From the IMG/VR virus record IMGVR_UViG_3300021509_000008, positions 1 through 33,577 of that record: a stretch of DNA of 33,577 bases. The stretch is one strand, 5' to 3'. The position numbers and the translations under genes were made by a program. Below the pieces are notes generated by a model. It was given only the letters and a program-made list of their open reading frames with translations, made no database searches and was not told the origin of the DNA. Position 1 is the first letter of the stretch, and the number at the start of each line of letters is the position of its first letter. Of the stretch, positions 21,852-29,278 are shown in pieces. Source of the DNA: a virus.

Positions 21852-22808
21852 TCATACCTCCGTTGCGTCTTCATCAGACGAGATGTTGTCGTCAATCACG
21901 ATACGGATACCGGAAACAGTTTCGAGTTCACGGGCTGCCTCGGTGTCGTTAGGATCACGATAGATTGTTGTTGAAACGTTGTCGTCAATCAGTCCTTGCC
22001 CTGTGCTGTTCACGTAGAAATACGTATTGTCACGAGCACCAAGAACGGCACGTTTTGCCTTACGCATGAGCGCAAGGGTGGGGTAAAAACCGCTGGCGTC
22101 CTTCAGATTGTAAACCATCGAGACGTTGATGTTACTGAGGTTTTTCAGGGTCAGATAGGTTTCAACCATGAATTGGTAAACCCAGACACCGTTGCTGTTC
22201 TTAACCGGGCGGCCTCCATTCTGAACCTTTATCATGAATGCGCCTTTTTGGAATGCGCCGTCTTTGTACAGACCGCACATTTCGACGGGATCCCAGCGCA
22301 CGCAGTAGATGGAAGTTGTGCCGCTGGATGCAGCAGTGCCGGAAGGCTTGAAGCAGACAGTTACGCCGGTCTTGTTGTTGTTCTTAATTGCGATCTGGCG
22401 CAATCCTTCGAAGCCAATTTCAGATTCGCCATAAATGTACTGGCGAGCTAGTGCCTGTCCTGCACCTTCAGCGAATTGGGCGGCCTTGTCTTTCAGGTAC
22501 TGTGTCAATCCACCATTGTAGGTGTTGATGTAGGCTTGATCAATCTCATGTTCAACAGTGAAGGGACGGAGCTCATGCCGGACGGTGTGAGCCTGTGGAT
22601 TACTGGAGCTTATTCCGGCCCCAAACGCACGGAAAGAAGCCTCAACAACATTGTCGCTGACCATTTCCAGGTCGTAGCCGCTTTCGCTGTGGCTTGCCTT
22701 GCTGAAGATCATAGTCCGAAGCAGTCCCGAACGTTTGATTAGATCAGAAGTAAGTTTCTGATTTGTTTTTGATTTTGAGCGTGAGGCGATGTCAATTAAT
22801 GTAGGCAT
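21852..22808 (-). CDS. Major capsid protein
   Basis: A 318-residue protein following the protease/scaffold gene. Typical capsid features: N-terminal 'RSGLLRTMIFSKASHSESGY', 'HTVRHELRPFTVEHEIDQAY', 'ALARQYIYGESEIGFEGLRQ' and 'LRTLTLKNLSNINVSMVYNL'-like central strands with a C-terminal acidic tail. This fits an HK97-fold shell protein of Mu-like or related siphoviruses. AGGAGG precedes the ATG by seven bases. Identification is from gene order and sequence character, not a named motif. Confidence 0.8.
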   Translation of the reverse strand: MPTLIDIASRSKSKTNQKLTSDLIKRSGLLRTMIFSKASHSESGYDLEMVSDNVVEASFRAFGAGISSSNPQAHTVRHELRPFTVEHEIDQAYINTYNGGLTQYLKDKAAQFAEGAGQALARQYIYGESEIGFEGLRQIAIKNNNKTGVTVCFKPSGTAASSGTTSIYCVRWDPVEMCGLYKDGAFQKGAFMIKVQNGGRPVKNSNGVWVYQFMVETYLTLKNLSNINVSMVYNLKDASGFYPTLALMRKAKRAVLGARDNTYFYVNSTGQGLIDDNVSTTIYRDPNDTEAARELETVSGIRIVIDDNISSDEDATEV

Positions 22809-22819
22809 GCTTTACCTCC

Positions 22820-23740
22820 TTAGGTTGTCACGATGACTGAATCGTATGGATCAGACTCATCATCGGTCTTGTTATTTTTCTTGGGATCGAGTTTCTTTTT
22901 GGGAACGTGAGTTGTGTTTTTCACGAAAGTATCGAACTCGTCTTTGTTTGTTTTCCGCAAAAAAATTGCGGTGTCACGAAACGCCGGGGTGATTGTGCCG
23001 TTTGCGATCAGCAGATCAACTTCATTTTCAACAGCGGCGTTGGTCAGTGTTTGGTTTTCCTCGATAAGCTTTTCAGCGTTTGCCTTCAAATCGGCAATCT
23101 CTTTTTCAAGAGTATCGATTTTTTTGATGCTGTTCGCATGTTCGCTCTGGATGTCGGATAATGATTTCCGTTCAGAGTTAATCTTTGCGATTGCATCTTG
23201 CTCGGAACTCACACCGAGCAGCTTCAACAGTTCATTCATTTTTTCTACACCTCCTGTGGCGTTTTTGATTCTTAGACTGTTTGCTAGAATTTCCGGTAAT
23301 TCTTTTTGGAATGGGACGTTTGTAAGTGCAACGCTGTGAAGATATGTCCCTCTGAGAGCCGGATTATTATCATCTTCGTAATTGAAGATAAAAACATTGG
23401 AAAGATAACGATATTCTTTGTTCTCGATAGCCTCAAGGCCTGCCTTTGTCCATTCAACCTCTGCAACGAGCTTATTATCTTCAAGAGAAAGGGATTTACC
23501 CCAACCGGCGGCTCTACTTGAGCCGATAAAACAATCGTGGTCAAAATCGAACAAAACATCACGGCCTTCACGCTCAAAATTGGCAACCATGCTGTCGAGG
23601 TCTGCGGCGGTCAGTTCATAGTCACCCATGTAGTGACCTTTCCATGAGCCCGGGACGGCGATCACGATGTTTGATTTACCTTTTTTGATGTTAGCATTGG
23701 CAATTTCTTGCCGACAAATGAAAATTCTCTGGTTCTTCAT
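22820..23740 (-). CDS. Mu I-like capsid maturation protease with scaffold
   Basis: A 306-residue protein. Residues 25-160 match the Mu I-type protease: 'DLDSMVANFEREGRDVLFDF', 'DHDCFIGSSRAAGWGKSL' and 'EYRYLSNVFIFNYEDDNNPA'. Residues 168-260 are a coiled coil of scaffold type, and the C-terminus is Lys/Asp-rich. In Mu the scaffold Z is made from an internal start within I, and the same is likely here: an in-frame ATG at residue 168 has AGGAGGT upstream. GGAG precedes the main ATG. It cleaves itself and other head proteins during prohead maturation. Confidence 0.85.
   Translation of the reverse strand: MKNQRIFICRQEIANANIKKGKSNIVIAVPGSWKGHYMGDYELTAADLDSMVANFEREGRDVLFDFDHDCFIGSSRAAGWGKSLSLEDNKLVAEVEWTKAGLEAIENKEYRYLSNVFIFNYEDDNNPALRGTYLHSVALTNVPFQKELPEILANSLRIKNATGGVEKMNELLKLLGVSSEQDAIAKINSERKSLSDIQSEHANSIKKIDTLEKEIADLKANAEKLIEENQTLTNAAVENEVDLLIANGTITPAFRDTAIFLRKTNKDEFDTFVKNTTHVPKKKLDPKKNNKTDDESDPYDSVIVTT
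23237..23255 (-). promoter_or_regulatory. Internal ribosome site for nested scaffold
   Basis: Minus strand AGGAGGT (23255-23249) followed by nine bases and ATG at 23239-23237, in frame with the protease. It would make a 139-residue scaffold protein matching the coiled-coil half. Such a strong site inside a coding region is unlikely by chance. Confidence 0.6.
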
Positions 23741-23742
23741 AG

Positions 23743-24159
23743 TTACGCTCCGAATTGTTTTAATGTGACACCGACCCTGCTAATAGTGCCGGCTTTATCG
23801 TTTCTGATTGGCGTTACCTGGCTTGCGATGGTATAGCCTCTTATTTTCAGGATATAATTTTTCAATAGTGCTTCAACGAGTGTAAGGTTCTGAAGATACC
23901 GCTGGTAGTTATTTTCCTTATTTCTGGTGGAAACGTAGATTGCAATATCGTTATTATGATTAAAATCTTCATAATCACAACTATTGCTAAAATTAGCATT
24001 TTCAATAACTATCAGGGCGGCTGTTGGTTGTCGCTTCATGCGTTCTTCATCAATCTCTGCTTGCAAGCCGGGGAACGTTGCAACGTCCACAAGTCCAATA
24101 ACATTATCGGAAACTGCCGCATCCAATGCCGCCTTAATAGCTTGTAATTCTGCTACCAT
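23743..24159 (-). CDS. Mu gp37-like head-tail connector
   Basis: A 138-residue protein starting 'MVAELQAIKAALDAAVSDNV'. The opening, the 'ALIVIENANF' strand and the 'IRNDKAGTISRVGVTLKQFG' ending fit the DUF1834/gp37 group of Mu-like phages. GGAGGTAAGA precedes ATG 24159; the frame to 24261 extends into the divergent promoter region. It heads the minus-strand structural unit. Its usual partner gp36 lies divergently at 24289, so the pair is kept side by side but on opposite strands. Confidence 0.65.
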   Translation of the reverse strand: MVAELQAIKAALDAAVSDNVIGLVDVATFPGLQAEIDEERMKRQPTAALIVIENANFSNSCDYEDFNHNNDIAIYVSTRNKENNYQRYLQNLTLVEALLKNYILKIRGYTIASQVTPIRNDKAGTISRVGVTLKQFGA

Positions 24160-24217
24160 TCTTACCTCCGGGAGTAAACAACCATAACAGGCAAAGCTTT
24201 CAAGCAAAATGAAGTTA

Positions 24218-24251
24218 CCCGCATGTACACAACTCAAAAGTTGTTTACGGG
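24218..24251. promoter_or_regulatory. Palindrome in divergent intergenic region
   Basis: CCCG, then ACAACT-CAAA-AGTTGT (24229-24244), then CGGG (24248-24251) form a nested inverted repeat between the divergent structural units at 24159 and 24289. A TGT-TATGGT extended -10-like box lies on the minus strand at about 24183-24191. This is the natural place for two late promoters and an activator or operator site. Confidence 0.5.
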
Positions 24252-24288
24252 CAATCAGCAAGGGCGTGAATAGGCACGGAGGTAAGAA

Positions 24289-24684
24289 ATGGCATATAAT
24301 ACTATTGCGGAGCTGATAGAGCGTTACACAACAAATGAGATCACGGAGCTGTCATCCAGCATAAATGGAGAAATGGACGAGAGCGTGGTATCTCAGGCAA
24401 TTGAAGACGCAGACGCCGAAATTGACATATACCTCAATGCAAAGTATGACACACCGATCGCCGAGCCCATTCCCGGCATCATAAAAAAACTATCAGCCGT
24501 CATAGCTTATCTGAACCTGAATCATCGTAGAAATATATGGAGTGAAGAGCTTCAATCTCTCCGTGGATGGTGTGATAAGCAACTCAAAAATCTATCTGAC
24601 GGCACAATTGTTCCGGATATTGCCGGCAACGATAACGGGACTGGCAGCGTCATGATAGAATCAGAAGAATTGAGGGGCTGGTAA
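24289..24684 (+). CDS. Mu gp36-like (DUF1320) connector protein
   Basis: A 131-residue protein with the DUF1320 signature: 'NTIAELIERYTTNEITELSS', 'AIEDADAEIDIYLNAKYDTP', then 'IPGIIKKLSAVIAYLNLNHR'. These proteins form the adaptor ring under the portal. CGGAGGTAAG lies one to two bases further than usual from the ATG, in a near mirror image of the site before gp37. It is the first gene of the plus-strand block, and its stop overlaps the next start (TAATG). Confidence 0.8.
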   Translation: MAYNTIAELIERYTTNEITELSSSINGEMDESVVSQAIEDADAEIDIYLNAKYDTPIAEPIPGIIKKLSAVIAYLNLNHRRNIWSEELQSLRGWCDKQLKNLSDGTIVPDIAGNDNGTGSVMIESEELRGW

Positions 24685-25118
24685 TGTCAATATTGAGTGA
24701 AAAGACGATGGATCTGATAAAGCGCAGGATTGATGCATCCATTGCGCAGAATTTCAGAAAGGAAGGACGCCCGGATAAATGGAAAAAATCAATACGGGCA
24801 AAAGCAACTGGCGGGAAAACACTTTCAGATACCGGGACTCTCAAAAATTCCATAGTAGTGGATATAGGAAAACGCCAGCAAATTATCGCAGGCACAGGGA
24901 CGGTATATGCTGCGGTGCACCAATTCGGGTTCAAAAAAACCGTGGACGTAAAAGCGCACACACGAAAATTAAAACACGGCTCAACTACGGTGAACGTAAA
25001 GGCGCATAAAATGAAAATGAACATCCCGGCACGCCCGTTTCTCATGGTGCAGGATAATGACTGGGAATACATAGCAGAAATAATCTTACAAGGAGTCGAA
25101 AATGCCTTCGGAAAATAA
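24684..25118 (+). CDS. Mu gpG-like virion morphogenesis protein
   Basis: A 144-residue protein of the Phage_tail_S / virion morphogenesis family: 'LSDTGTLKNSIVVDIGKRQQ', 'IIAGTGTVYAAVHQFG' and a closing 'IPARPFLMVQDNDWEYIAEI'. In Mu, gpG acts in head or tail joining. It overlaps the portal gene by 17 bases. The order gp36, gpG, portal, MuF differs from Mu, where the portal precedes MuF and gpG and gp36 comes after the capsid gene. Confidence 0.85.
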   Translation: MSILSEKTMDLIKRRIDASIAQNFRKEGRPDKWKKSIRAKATGGKTLSDTGTLKNSIVVDIGKRQQIIAGTGTVYAAVHQFGFKKTVDVKAHTRKLKHGSTTVNVKAHKMKMNIPARPFLMVQDNDWEYIAEIILQGVENAFGK

Positions 25119-26334
25119 AAAAATAAAAGAACAATTACCAATTACCGACAATACTACCTTCTGGTATTCCACGCCTTCGATAGACGCCACAATGACCGTA
25201 ACCGGCGTTAAAAATATAATAGAGTCAGGGCTTACGATTGACAGGCAAGACCTGATCGACAAATTCATAACGCTAGATGATTTCCTTCTGTCGAAATACA
25301 AGGATTGCCGCTCTGCTGTACGAAAAGCAGTAGTAAGCTATGATGTATCAATGCTTGATAATCCTGATCAGGTGCTCGAAGACCTAAAAACATATATCTC
25401 GCCAGTATTAACAAATGAAATATTGAAGCATTTCATGGATGCGTCTTTCCGGGGTTTCGCTCTTGCGGAGATATTCTGGGAGATTAAGGGCAACAAAGCA
25501 ATACCGGCTTCATTAAAACCAATCCAGCCACGTTCAATCGAATTTGACGATAACAGCACAACCCCGCAGCTTTACGACTCTGAAGCAAACGTGCTGACAC
25601 CGATTCCCCCTGACAAAACTATCCAGGTATTGAGCCCGATAGTTTTTGAGAATAAAGTTCTTTCGTTGGTGGAAGGTCTTTCATTGCTGCTGTTGGTGAA
25701 ATATTATGCTCAGCTGAAGGATTTCCCCCGTTTCATGGAAGTGTGCAGCGTCCCGGCAAGGATCGGCACACTTGAGGCCGGAGCAAGCAAAGAAGACGTT
25801 AGCATTCTGAAAACAGCATTAAAGTCTGTAGGATCAGATATGGCCGCAGTGATTACCGGCCTGTCGAAAATAGAATTCATGCAGCCAAAAAGCAATGATC
25901 CGAAGGTGTTCACTGAAGCAATCAAGATTGTAAATGAAGCGATTGCACGAGTAACAGTCGGCCAAACGGGAACATCAGAGGGCGGGAGTAAAGCGTCACA
26001 GGCATCCCTGAGAGTGCTAAACGGAGTAAGAGAAGACACGCTCGCAGATTACCTCGATGATATTTCAACAGCGATAAACCGTGACCTGATAGAACCATTT
26101 TGCCGCTTCAATTATAATCTTAAAGCAATTCCGAAATTCCAGCTGCTAGTGCCGGCAGCAAACACCGACAAAATAGAGCAGGACGTCAAATTGAAAGGCT
26201 TGGGTGTACAATTCAAGAAATCATATATTGCCCGTAGGTACGATATAAATGAAGATGAATTTGAAATGGTTGAATCTACGCCGGCAACTTCTTTCAATAG
26301 CGAAATGCTAAAAAAAAAAGCCAAATTTTCATAA
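25102..26334 (+). CDS. DUF935-family portal protein, ends at frame change
   Basis: A 410-residue protein of the Mu gp29 (DUF935) portal family: 'RQDLIDKFITLDDFLLSKYK', 'KHFMDASFRGFALAEIFWEI', 'PRFMEVCSVPARIG' and 'GQTGTSEGGSKASQASLRVL'. It forms the ring through which DNA passes. The frame stops at 26334, shortly after an A10 tract. Mu gp29 is about 510 residues; the missing C-terminal helical part ('PLYDYLKKNADNLE' to 'YYGRATYSDV') is encoded in the next frame. This makes a frameshift fusion or a homopolymer sequencing error likely. AAGGAG precedes the start. Confidence 0.88.
   Translation: MPSENKKIKEQLPITDNTTFWYSTPSIDATMTVTGVKNIIESGLTIDRQDLIDKFITLDDFLLSKYKDCRSAVRKAVVSYDVSMLDNPDQVLEDLKTYISPVLTNEILKHFMDASFRGFALAEIFWEIKGNKAIPASLKPIQPRSIEFDDNSTTPQLYDSEANVLTPIPPDKTIQVLSPIVFENKVLSLVEGLSLLLLVKYYAQLKDFPRFMEVCSVPARIGTLEAGASKEDVSILKTALKSVGSDMAAVITGLSKIEFMQPKSNDPKVFTEAIKIVNEAIARVTVGQTGTSEGGSKASQASLRVLNGVREDTLADYLDDISTAINRDLIEPFCRFNYNLKAIPKFQLLVPAANTDKIEQDVKLKGLGVQFKKSYIARRYDINEDEFEMVESTPATSFNSEMLKKKAKFS
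26310..26319 (+). other. A10 slippage tract, portal to MuF frame change
   Basis: Ten A in a row near the 3' end of the portal frame (CTA AAA AAA AAA GCC). Shifting back by one base reads AAA AGC CAA and continues open to 27293. Tracts of nine or more A allow RNA polymerase slippage in bacteria, and A-rich heptamers can shift ribosomes. The alternative is a missing or extra A in the assembly. Confidence 0.65.
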
Positions 26335-26375
26335 ATAAGAAAAAAGGCACGGCATCCACTGATCCACAAAAAGCA

Positions 26376-27293
26376 TTGCAACTCATGCTGGAAGCGCATC
26401 CTGACGTATTTGCACCGCTTTATGACTACCTGAAAAAAAACGCAGATAACCTGGAATCAATCAACCCGGATAAGTTGCCCGACCTTACCGAATATCGGCA
26501 GGTGGTGACAAAAATTATAGCTTATGGTCAATATTATGGGCGAGCAACATATTCAGACGTAAAGAAAAATGCAGAGCATCAAAAAGTTACTTACGACTTC
26601 GACATGCCATATCCCGTAGCAGCTGAATATTTCGCAGAGCTGAATGACATTGACGCTGAAACATTCTACGGTGACCTTGAAAAATATGCCGGGCAAGCAT
26701 TCACAATATCCAGGATTTCATCAATTGAGACCCTGTATAGTGTGCAGGAGTATATCGCAACCCAGCTTGACCTTGGAAACATAGACCCCAAGGAATTAGG
26801 AGAAGCAATCCAGGGCTACGCAGTAAGAAACGGAGACTCCCCGCTTGAGCCGTGGCACTTACAAACCGTTATCCGCACAAATTACCAAACCGCATTTTCA
26901 AAGGGGCGTTATGAAGAGCAGCGCAAATCAAGCTTGCCCCTGTGGGGTTATGTTGCAATTGTGGATGGAAGGGAAACCGATCTTTGTAATTCTCTCGATG
27001 GAAAAGCATTCCCGAAGGATGATCCTTTCTGGGATGAATATTATCCACCGAATCATTTCAATTGCAGGTCTGAGGTCGTTGTGTTGGACGAACGCTCGGC
27101 AAAGGATTTTGGCTACAAAGTACAAGAAGATGGTCAAAATTATCTTGCAGATCAGCAAAGCAAAAATCCAGATACAGTGCTTGAACCCGGGAAGGGATTT
27201 AACACTTCGCCGGATCGGGGATTGAGTAAATATCTTGAGCAAAAAACCGATGAACTGGGGATTGATAATGTAGAAAAAGCGGAGCCTGTTTAG
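26376..27293 (+). CDS. Portal C-terminal part fused to MuF-like minor head protein
   Basis: A 305-residue open region with no clear start: TTG 26376 and ATG 26385 lack any ribosome site, and the frame is open back to 26301. The first 60 residues look like the C-terminal helices of DUF935 portals. Residues of about 70-245 fit MuF/SPP1 gp7-type minor head proteins: 'QAFTISRISSIETLYSVQEY', 'HLQTVIRTNYQTAFSKGRYE', 'VDGRETDLCNSLDGKAFPKD' and 'PPNHFNCRSEV', with Cys/His positions of the family. With a minus-one shift at 26310-26319, portal and MuF would be one 730-residue protein. Confidence 0.8.
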   Translation: MQLMLEAHPDVFAPLYDYLKKNADNLESINPDKLPDLTEYRQVVTKIIAYGQYYGRATYSDVKKNAEHQKVTYDFDMPYPVAAEYFAELNDIDAETFYGDLEKYAGQAFTISRISSIETLYSVQEYIATQLDLGNIDPKELGEAIQGYAVRNGDSPLEPWHLQTVIRTNYQTAFSKGRYEEQRKSSLPLWGYVAIVDGRETDLCNSLDGKAFPKDDPFWDEYYPPNHFNCRSEVVVLDERSAKDFGYKVQEDGQNYLADQQSKNPDTVLEPGKGFNTSPDRGLSKYLEQKTDELGIDNVEKAEPV

Positions 27294-27301
27294 ACTCCGC
27301 T
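27278..27301. terminator. Bidirectional terminator at convergent ends
   Basis: AGCGGAG (27278-27284), 10-base loop, CTCCGCT (27295-27301). The MuF stop codon lies in the loop. On the minus strand it is followed by TTTTTC, a good terminator for the accessory unit; on the plus strand GTGTTTG follows, a weaker one. It separates the plus-strand block from the genes below. Confidence 0.8.
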
Positions 27302-27325
27302 GTGTTTGATTGACTATAATTTCCG

Positions 27326-27559
27326 TTATTCCTCATTCACGTAAACACGCCAATGAGGTTCTCTGCATTCAGCGCTTATTTCCGCATCTGCCTTATTATC
27401 TTGAAAATAAATCTTGAGAGGGTTGCCTTCCCAATCTTCGTATTCTGACCTTAATCTTTCTTCTGCTTCATAGATTTTTTCTTTTTTTGTTGTAGATAAC
27501 ATGAAGTCTTGAAACTCATACCAGTCATAGCTGATTCGCACTAAAGAGTAAATTTTCAT
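27326..27559 (-). CDS. Small acidic phage protein, unknown function
   Basis: A 77-residue protein, 'MKIYSLVRISYDWYEFQDFM' at the start, 'EERLRSEYEDWEGNPLKIYF' in the middle. Acidic, alpha/beta, no motif recognised. AAAGGAG precedes the ATG by seven bases. Short proteins of this look, reading like an incoming-signal 'KVYVVVRIDYDYYEF' type, are common in phages but without known role. Last gene of the accessory unit. Confidence 0.65.
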   Translation of the reverse strand: MKIYSLVRISYDWYEFQDFMLSTTKKEKIYEAEERLRSEYEDWEGNPLKIYFQDNKADAEISAECREPHWRVYVNEE

Positions 27560-27575
27560 AGTAGTTCTCCTTTAC

Positions 27576-27839
27576 TTACCTGAACCAATACCGCTTCGGG
27601 GTTTTCCCACTTCCATGCTTGCGCTTCCCGCCCTGTTTTTGCCGCTTGAAATAGACTTTGCCGTCTCTTGCAGCAGTTTCTATCGTTAGCGGGTTGCGCT
27701 TTGCCTTGGAATAGAAAATCTTTAAATTCCCAGAATACACCAAAGATTCGGCGGTTTTCGTGACAACATGCTCGCCGTTAACGACGTCACCTACTTTGAT
27801 TTCTTTCTTCAATTCTGTTAAGCTGAGTTGTTTTTGCAT
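27576..27839 (-). CDS. Small basic phage protein, unknown function
   Basis: An 87-residue protein starting 'MQKQLSLTELKKEIKVGDVV', with a small beta part ('VTKTAESLVYSGNLKIFYSK') and a very basic tail ('RQKQGGKRKHGSGKTPKRYW'). AAAGGAGG lies six to seven bases before ATG 27839; the frame to 27884 is an artefact of overlap with the Cys-rich gene. It may bind nucleic acid. Not recognised. Confidence 0.6.
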   Translation of the reverse strand: MQKQLSLTELKKEIKVGDVVNGEHVVTKTAESLVYSGNLKIFYSKAKRNPLTIETAARDGKVYFKRQKQGGKRKHGSGKTPKRYWFR

Positions 27840-27979
27840 TTTTGGCCTCCTTTTGTTTTTTCTTCTTTTTCCTGATATCTGCACTTAAAAGTAGCATTGC
27901 AATATTTCCTGTCAGCAGTAACAGCAGGACAAATGTATCCCTTTAATGGCATTCCATTACATTTACATTTAATTTTCAT
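27818..27979 (-). CDS. Tiny Cys-rich protein (53 residues)
   Basis: A 53-residue protein, 'MKIKCKCNGMPLKGYICPAV' then 'KYCNATFKCRYQEKEE'. Six Cys in a pattern that could bind one metal ion. GGAGAGAAAG precedes the ATG. It overlaps the following gene by 22 bases, and that gene's ribosome site lies within it. The function is unknown. Confidence 0.55.
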   Translation of the reverse strand: MKIKCKCNGMPLKGYICPAVTADRKYCNATFKCRYQEKEEKTKGGQKCKNNSA

Positions 27980-27995
27980 CTTTCTCTCCATTTCT

Positions 27996-28412
27996 TCATC
28001 TCATTCCAATGACAATATTCCCGGCATCTCTGGCATGTTCTGACGTTTCGCCCTGCCAGCCGGAAAGTCTCCTGAATAGTTTTGCATCCATCTTTTTCTG
28101 AGCACCACGGACAGAGGTCGGGATAAACTCTATCTCGTAATCCTTGCAAGCATCCCGCCATATCGCAAAGTCACGCTTCACAGAGCCCGCCCCTTGCTTG
28201 CGTAGATTGATTACCTTCTGCGATACTCCACGATATGGGATAAAGGTGTTCGGGTTTTCACAATACACGGCCGATATGGTGTCTTTCTCTTCACGTAGTT
28301 TTAGCAGTGCTCGGTGGATTGGCATCGTTGCAAGGAATTTAAACTCCTGCTTTTTCGTGTCCCAGACGGCCAAGCCGGTATGCGTGCCCGGGTCAATACC
28401 CCATATAATCAC
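27996..28412 (-). CDS. RuvC-like Holliday junction resolvase
   Basis: A 138-residue RNase H-fold protein with the RuvC acidic set: Asp7 in 'GIDPGTHTG', Glu52 in 'YCENPN', and 'SEHARDAGNIV' (His126, Asp129) near the end. Phage resolvases of this type cut branched DNA before or during packaging and after recombination. It lies in the accessory unit, four bases after the lipoprotein gene, and not next to the recombination unit. Confidence 0.85.
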   Translation of the reverse strand: MIIWGIDPGTHTGLAVWDTKKQEFKFLATMPIHRALLKLREEKDTISAVYCENPNTFIPYRGVSQKVINLRKQGAGSVKRDFAIWRDACKDYEIEFIPTSVRGAQKKMDAKLFRRLSGWQGETSEHARDAGNIVIGMR

Positions 28413-28415
28413 TTG

Positions 28416-28802
28416 TCAAAGCTCCGGATAAATCGATAACAATATCAATTCTCGTTGCCCGTTTTCATATTCAACCACAATCTCGAAATAAGTCCGGGAT
28501 AGATCCGAAACTACACCGAACGGATAGCTGACGTGGTTGCAAGCAAGGTTTACGCCTTTCCGGTCATGATCCCCGCCGACGTAATATATGACCTCGGTAA
28601 TGATCACATTGACGGCTTGGTCGCTCGATACATCGATCTGGTGGAAGCCTTCTGCAAGATACACGCTTGCATCAGGTGATACTTCGTTGCCGTCGATCAA
28701 GACGGTCGTTTCATTGGTTTCCGGGCTTGTTGTGTTGTTGCATGCTCCCAGGAATAGGGAAACAACAACGAGAATAAGAGCGTAACTGGTTAGCTTTTTC
28801 AT
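28416..28802 (-). CDS. Phage-encoded lipoprotein
   Basis: A 128-residue protein with a lipoprotein signal, 'MKKLTSYALILVVVSLFLGA' then Cys21 (lipobox LGAC) followed by Asn/Thr-rich residues, which in E. coli favours outer-membrane sorting. The mature part is a small beta domain. Phage lipoproteins often block superinfection at the receptor (as with phage T5 Llp) or act as spanins; no membrane-spanning partner is adjacent. GGAG precedes the ATG, which overlaps the previous stop. Confidence 0.8.
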   Translation of the reverse strand: MKKLTSYALILVVVSLFLGACNNTTSPETNETTVLIDGNEVSPDASVYLAEGFHQIDVSSDQAVNVIITEVIYYVGGDHDRKGVNLACNHVSYPFGVVSDLSRTYFEIVVEYENGQRELILLSIYPEL

Positions 28803-29041
28803 TTCTTCTCCTTTGTTTGTTTTTGGTTGGTGGTGCTCATCAAGATAACTCTTTTCCCGTATAATTTCCGGCAGACAAAGCCATCTTCAATATACGGTTG
28901 GGGCTGATGAGCGAAATAAGACCCGATGTAGGTATAACGCAACGGCTCTTTCCGTTGCTCACGCACCAATTCGCCGGCACGTTTGACGATTTTTTTCTCT
29001 TTCCTGTCATAAAAATAGTTGTAAGCTGAATATTGGTTCAT
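28799..29041 (-). CDS. Small basic phage protein, unknown function
   Basis: An 80-residue protein, Tyr-rich at the start ('MNQYSAYNYFYDRKEKKIVK'), basic throughout, with a very Lys-rich tail. AGGAGGGGAA precedes the ATG. Its end overlaps the lipoprotein start (ATGA). No domain recognised. It lies between two small unknown genes in the accessory unit. Confidence 0.6.
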   Translation of the reverse strand: MNQYSAYNYFYDRKEKKIVKRAGELVREQRKEPLRYTYIGSYFAHQPQPYIEDGFVCRKLYGKRVILMSTTNQKQTKEKK

Positions 29042-29049
29042 TTCCCCTC

Positions 29050-29259
29050 CTAGTTTATGATAGAAATTTTAGTGATCTCTTTTATTGGCCGCACTGTAGC
29101 ATTCAGATATGCAATCAATGCAAACTTATTCATCACTATCTTACCCTTATGAATGGCAAGGGCGTCATATGCGCCTTGAGATATTTGATACGTCGTCTCG
29201 TGAGACGCTTTCGTTTCGTTCAGATATTTAGCAAAATACTTGCTTTTAGATGTTTCCAT
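29050..29259 (-). CDS. Small phage protein, unknown function
   Basis: A 69-residue protein starting 'METSKSKYFAKYLNETKASH', helical with a hydrophobic 'FALIAYLNATVRPI' end. AAGGAGAGAAT precedes ATG 29259; the frame to 29292 extends through the hairpin (29279-29309) and is not needed. Not recognised. Confidence 0.6.
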   Translation of the reverse strand: METSKSKYFAKYLNETKASHETTYQISQGAYDALAIHKGKIVMNKFALIAYLNATVRPIKEITKISIIN

Positions 29260-29278
29260 TATTCTCTCCTTTTTTATT

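Noticed and set aside
21479-21952. Plus-strand frame of 157 codons
   Set aside because: Antisense to the decoration and capsid genes, with no ribosome site.
27976-28161. Cys-rich minus-strand frame overlapping the RuvC-like gene
   Set aside because: It looks like a small zinc protein (CPWC, CQRC) but lies almost wholly inside the RuvC-like gene, which has clear catalytic residues, and has no ribosome site.
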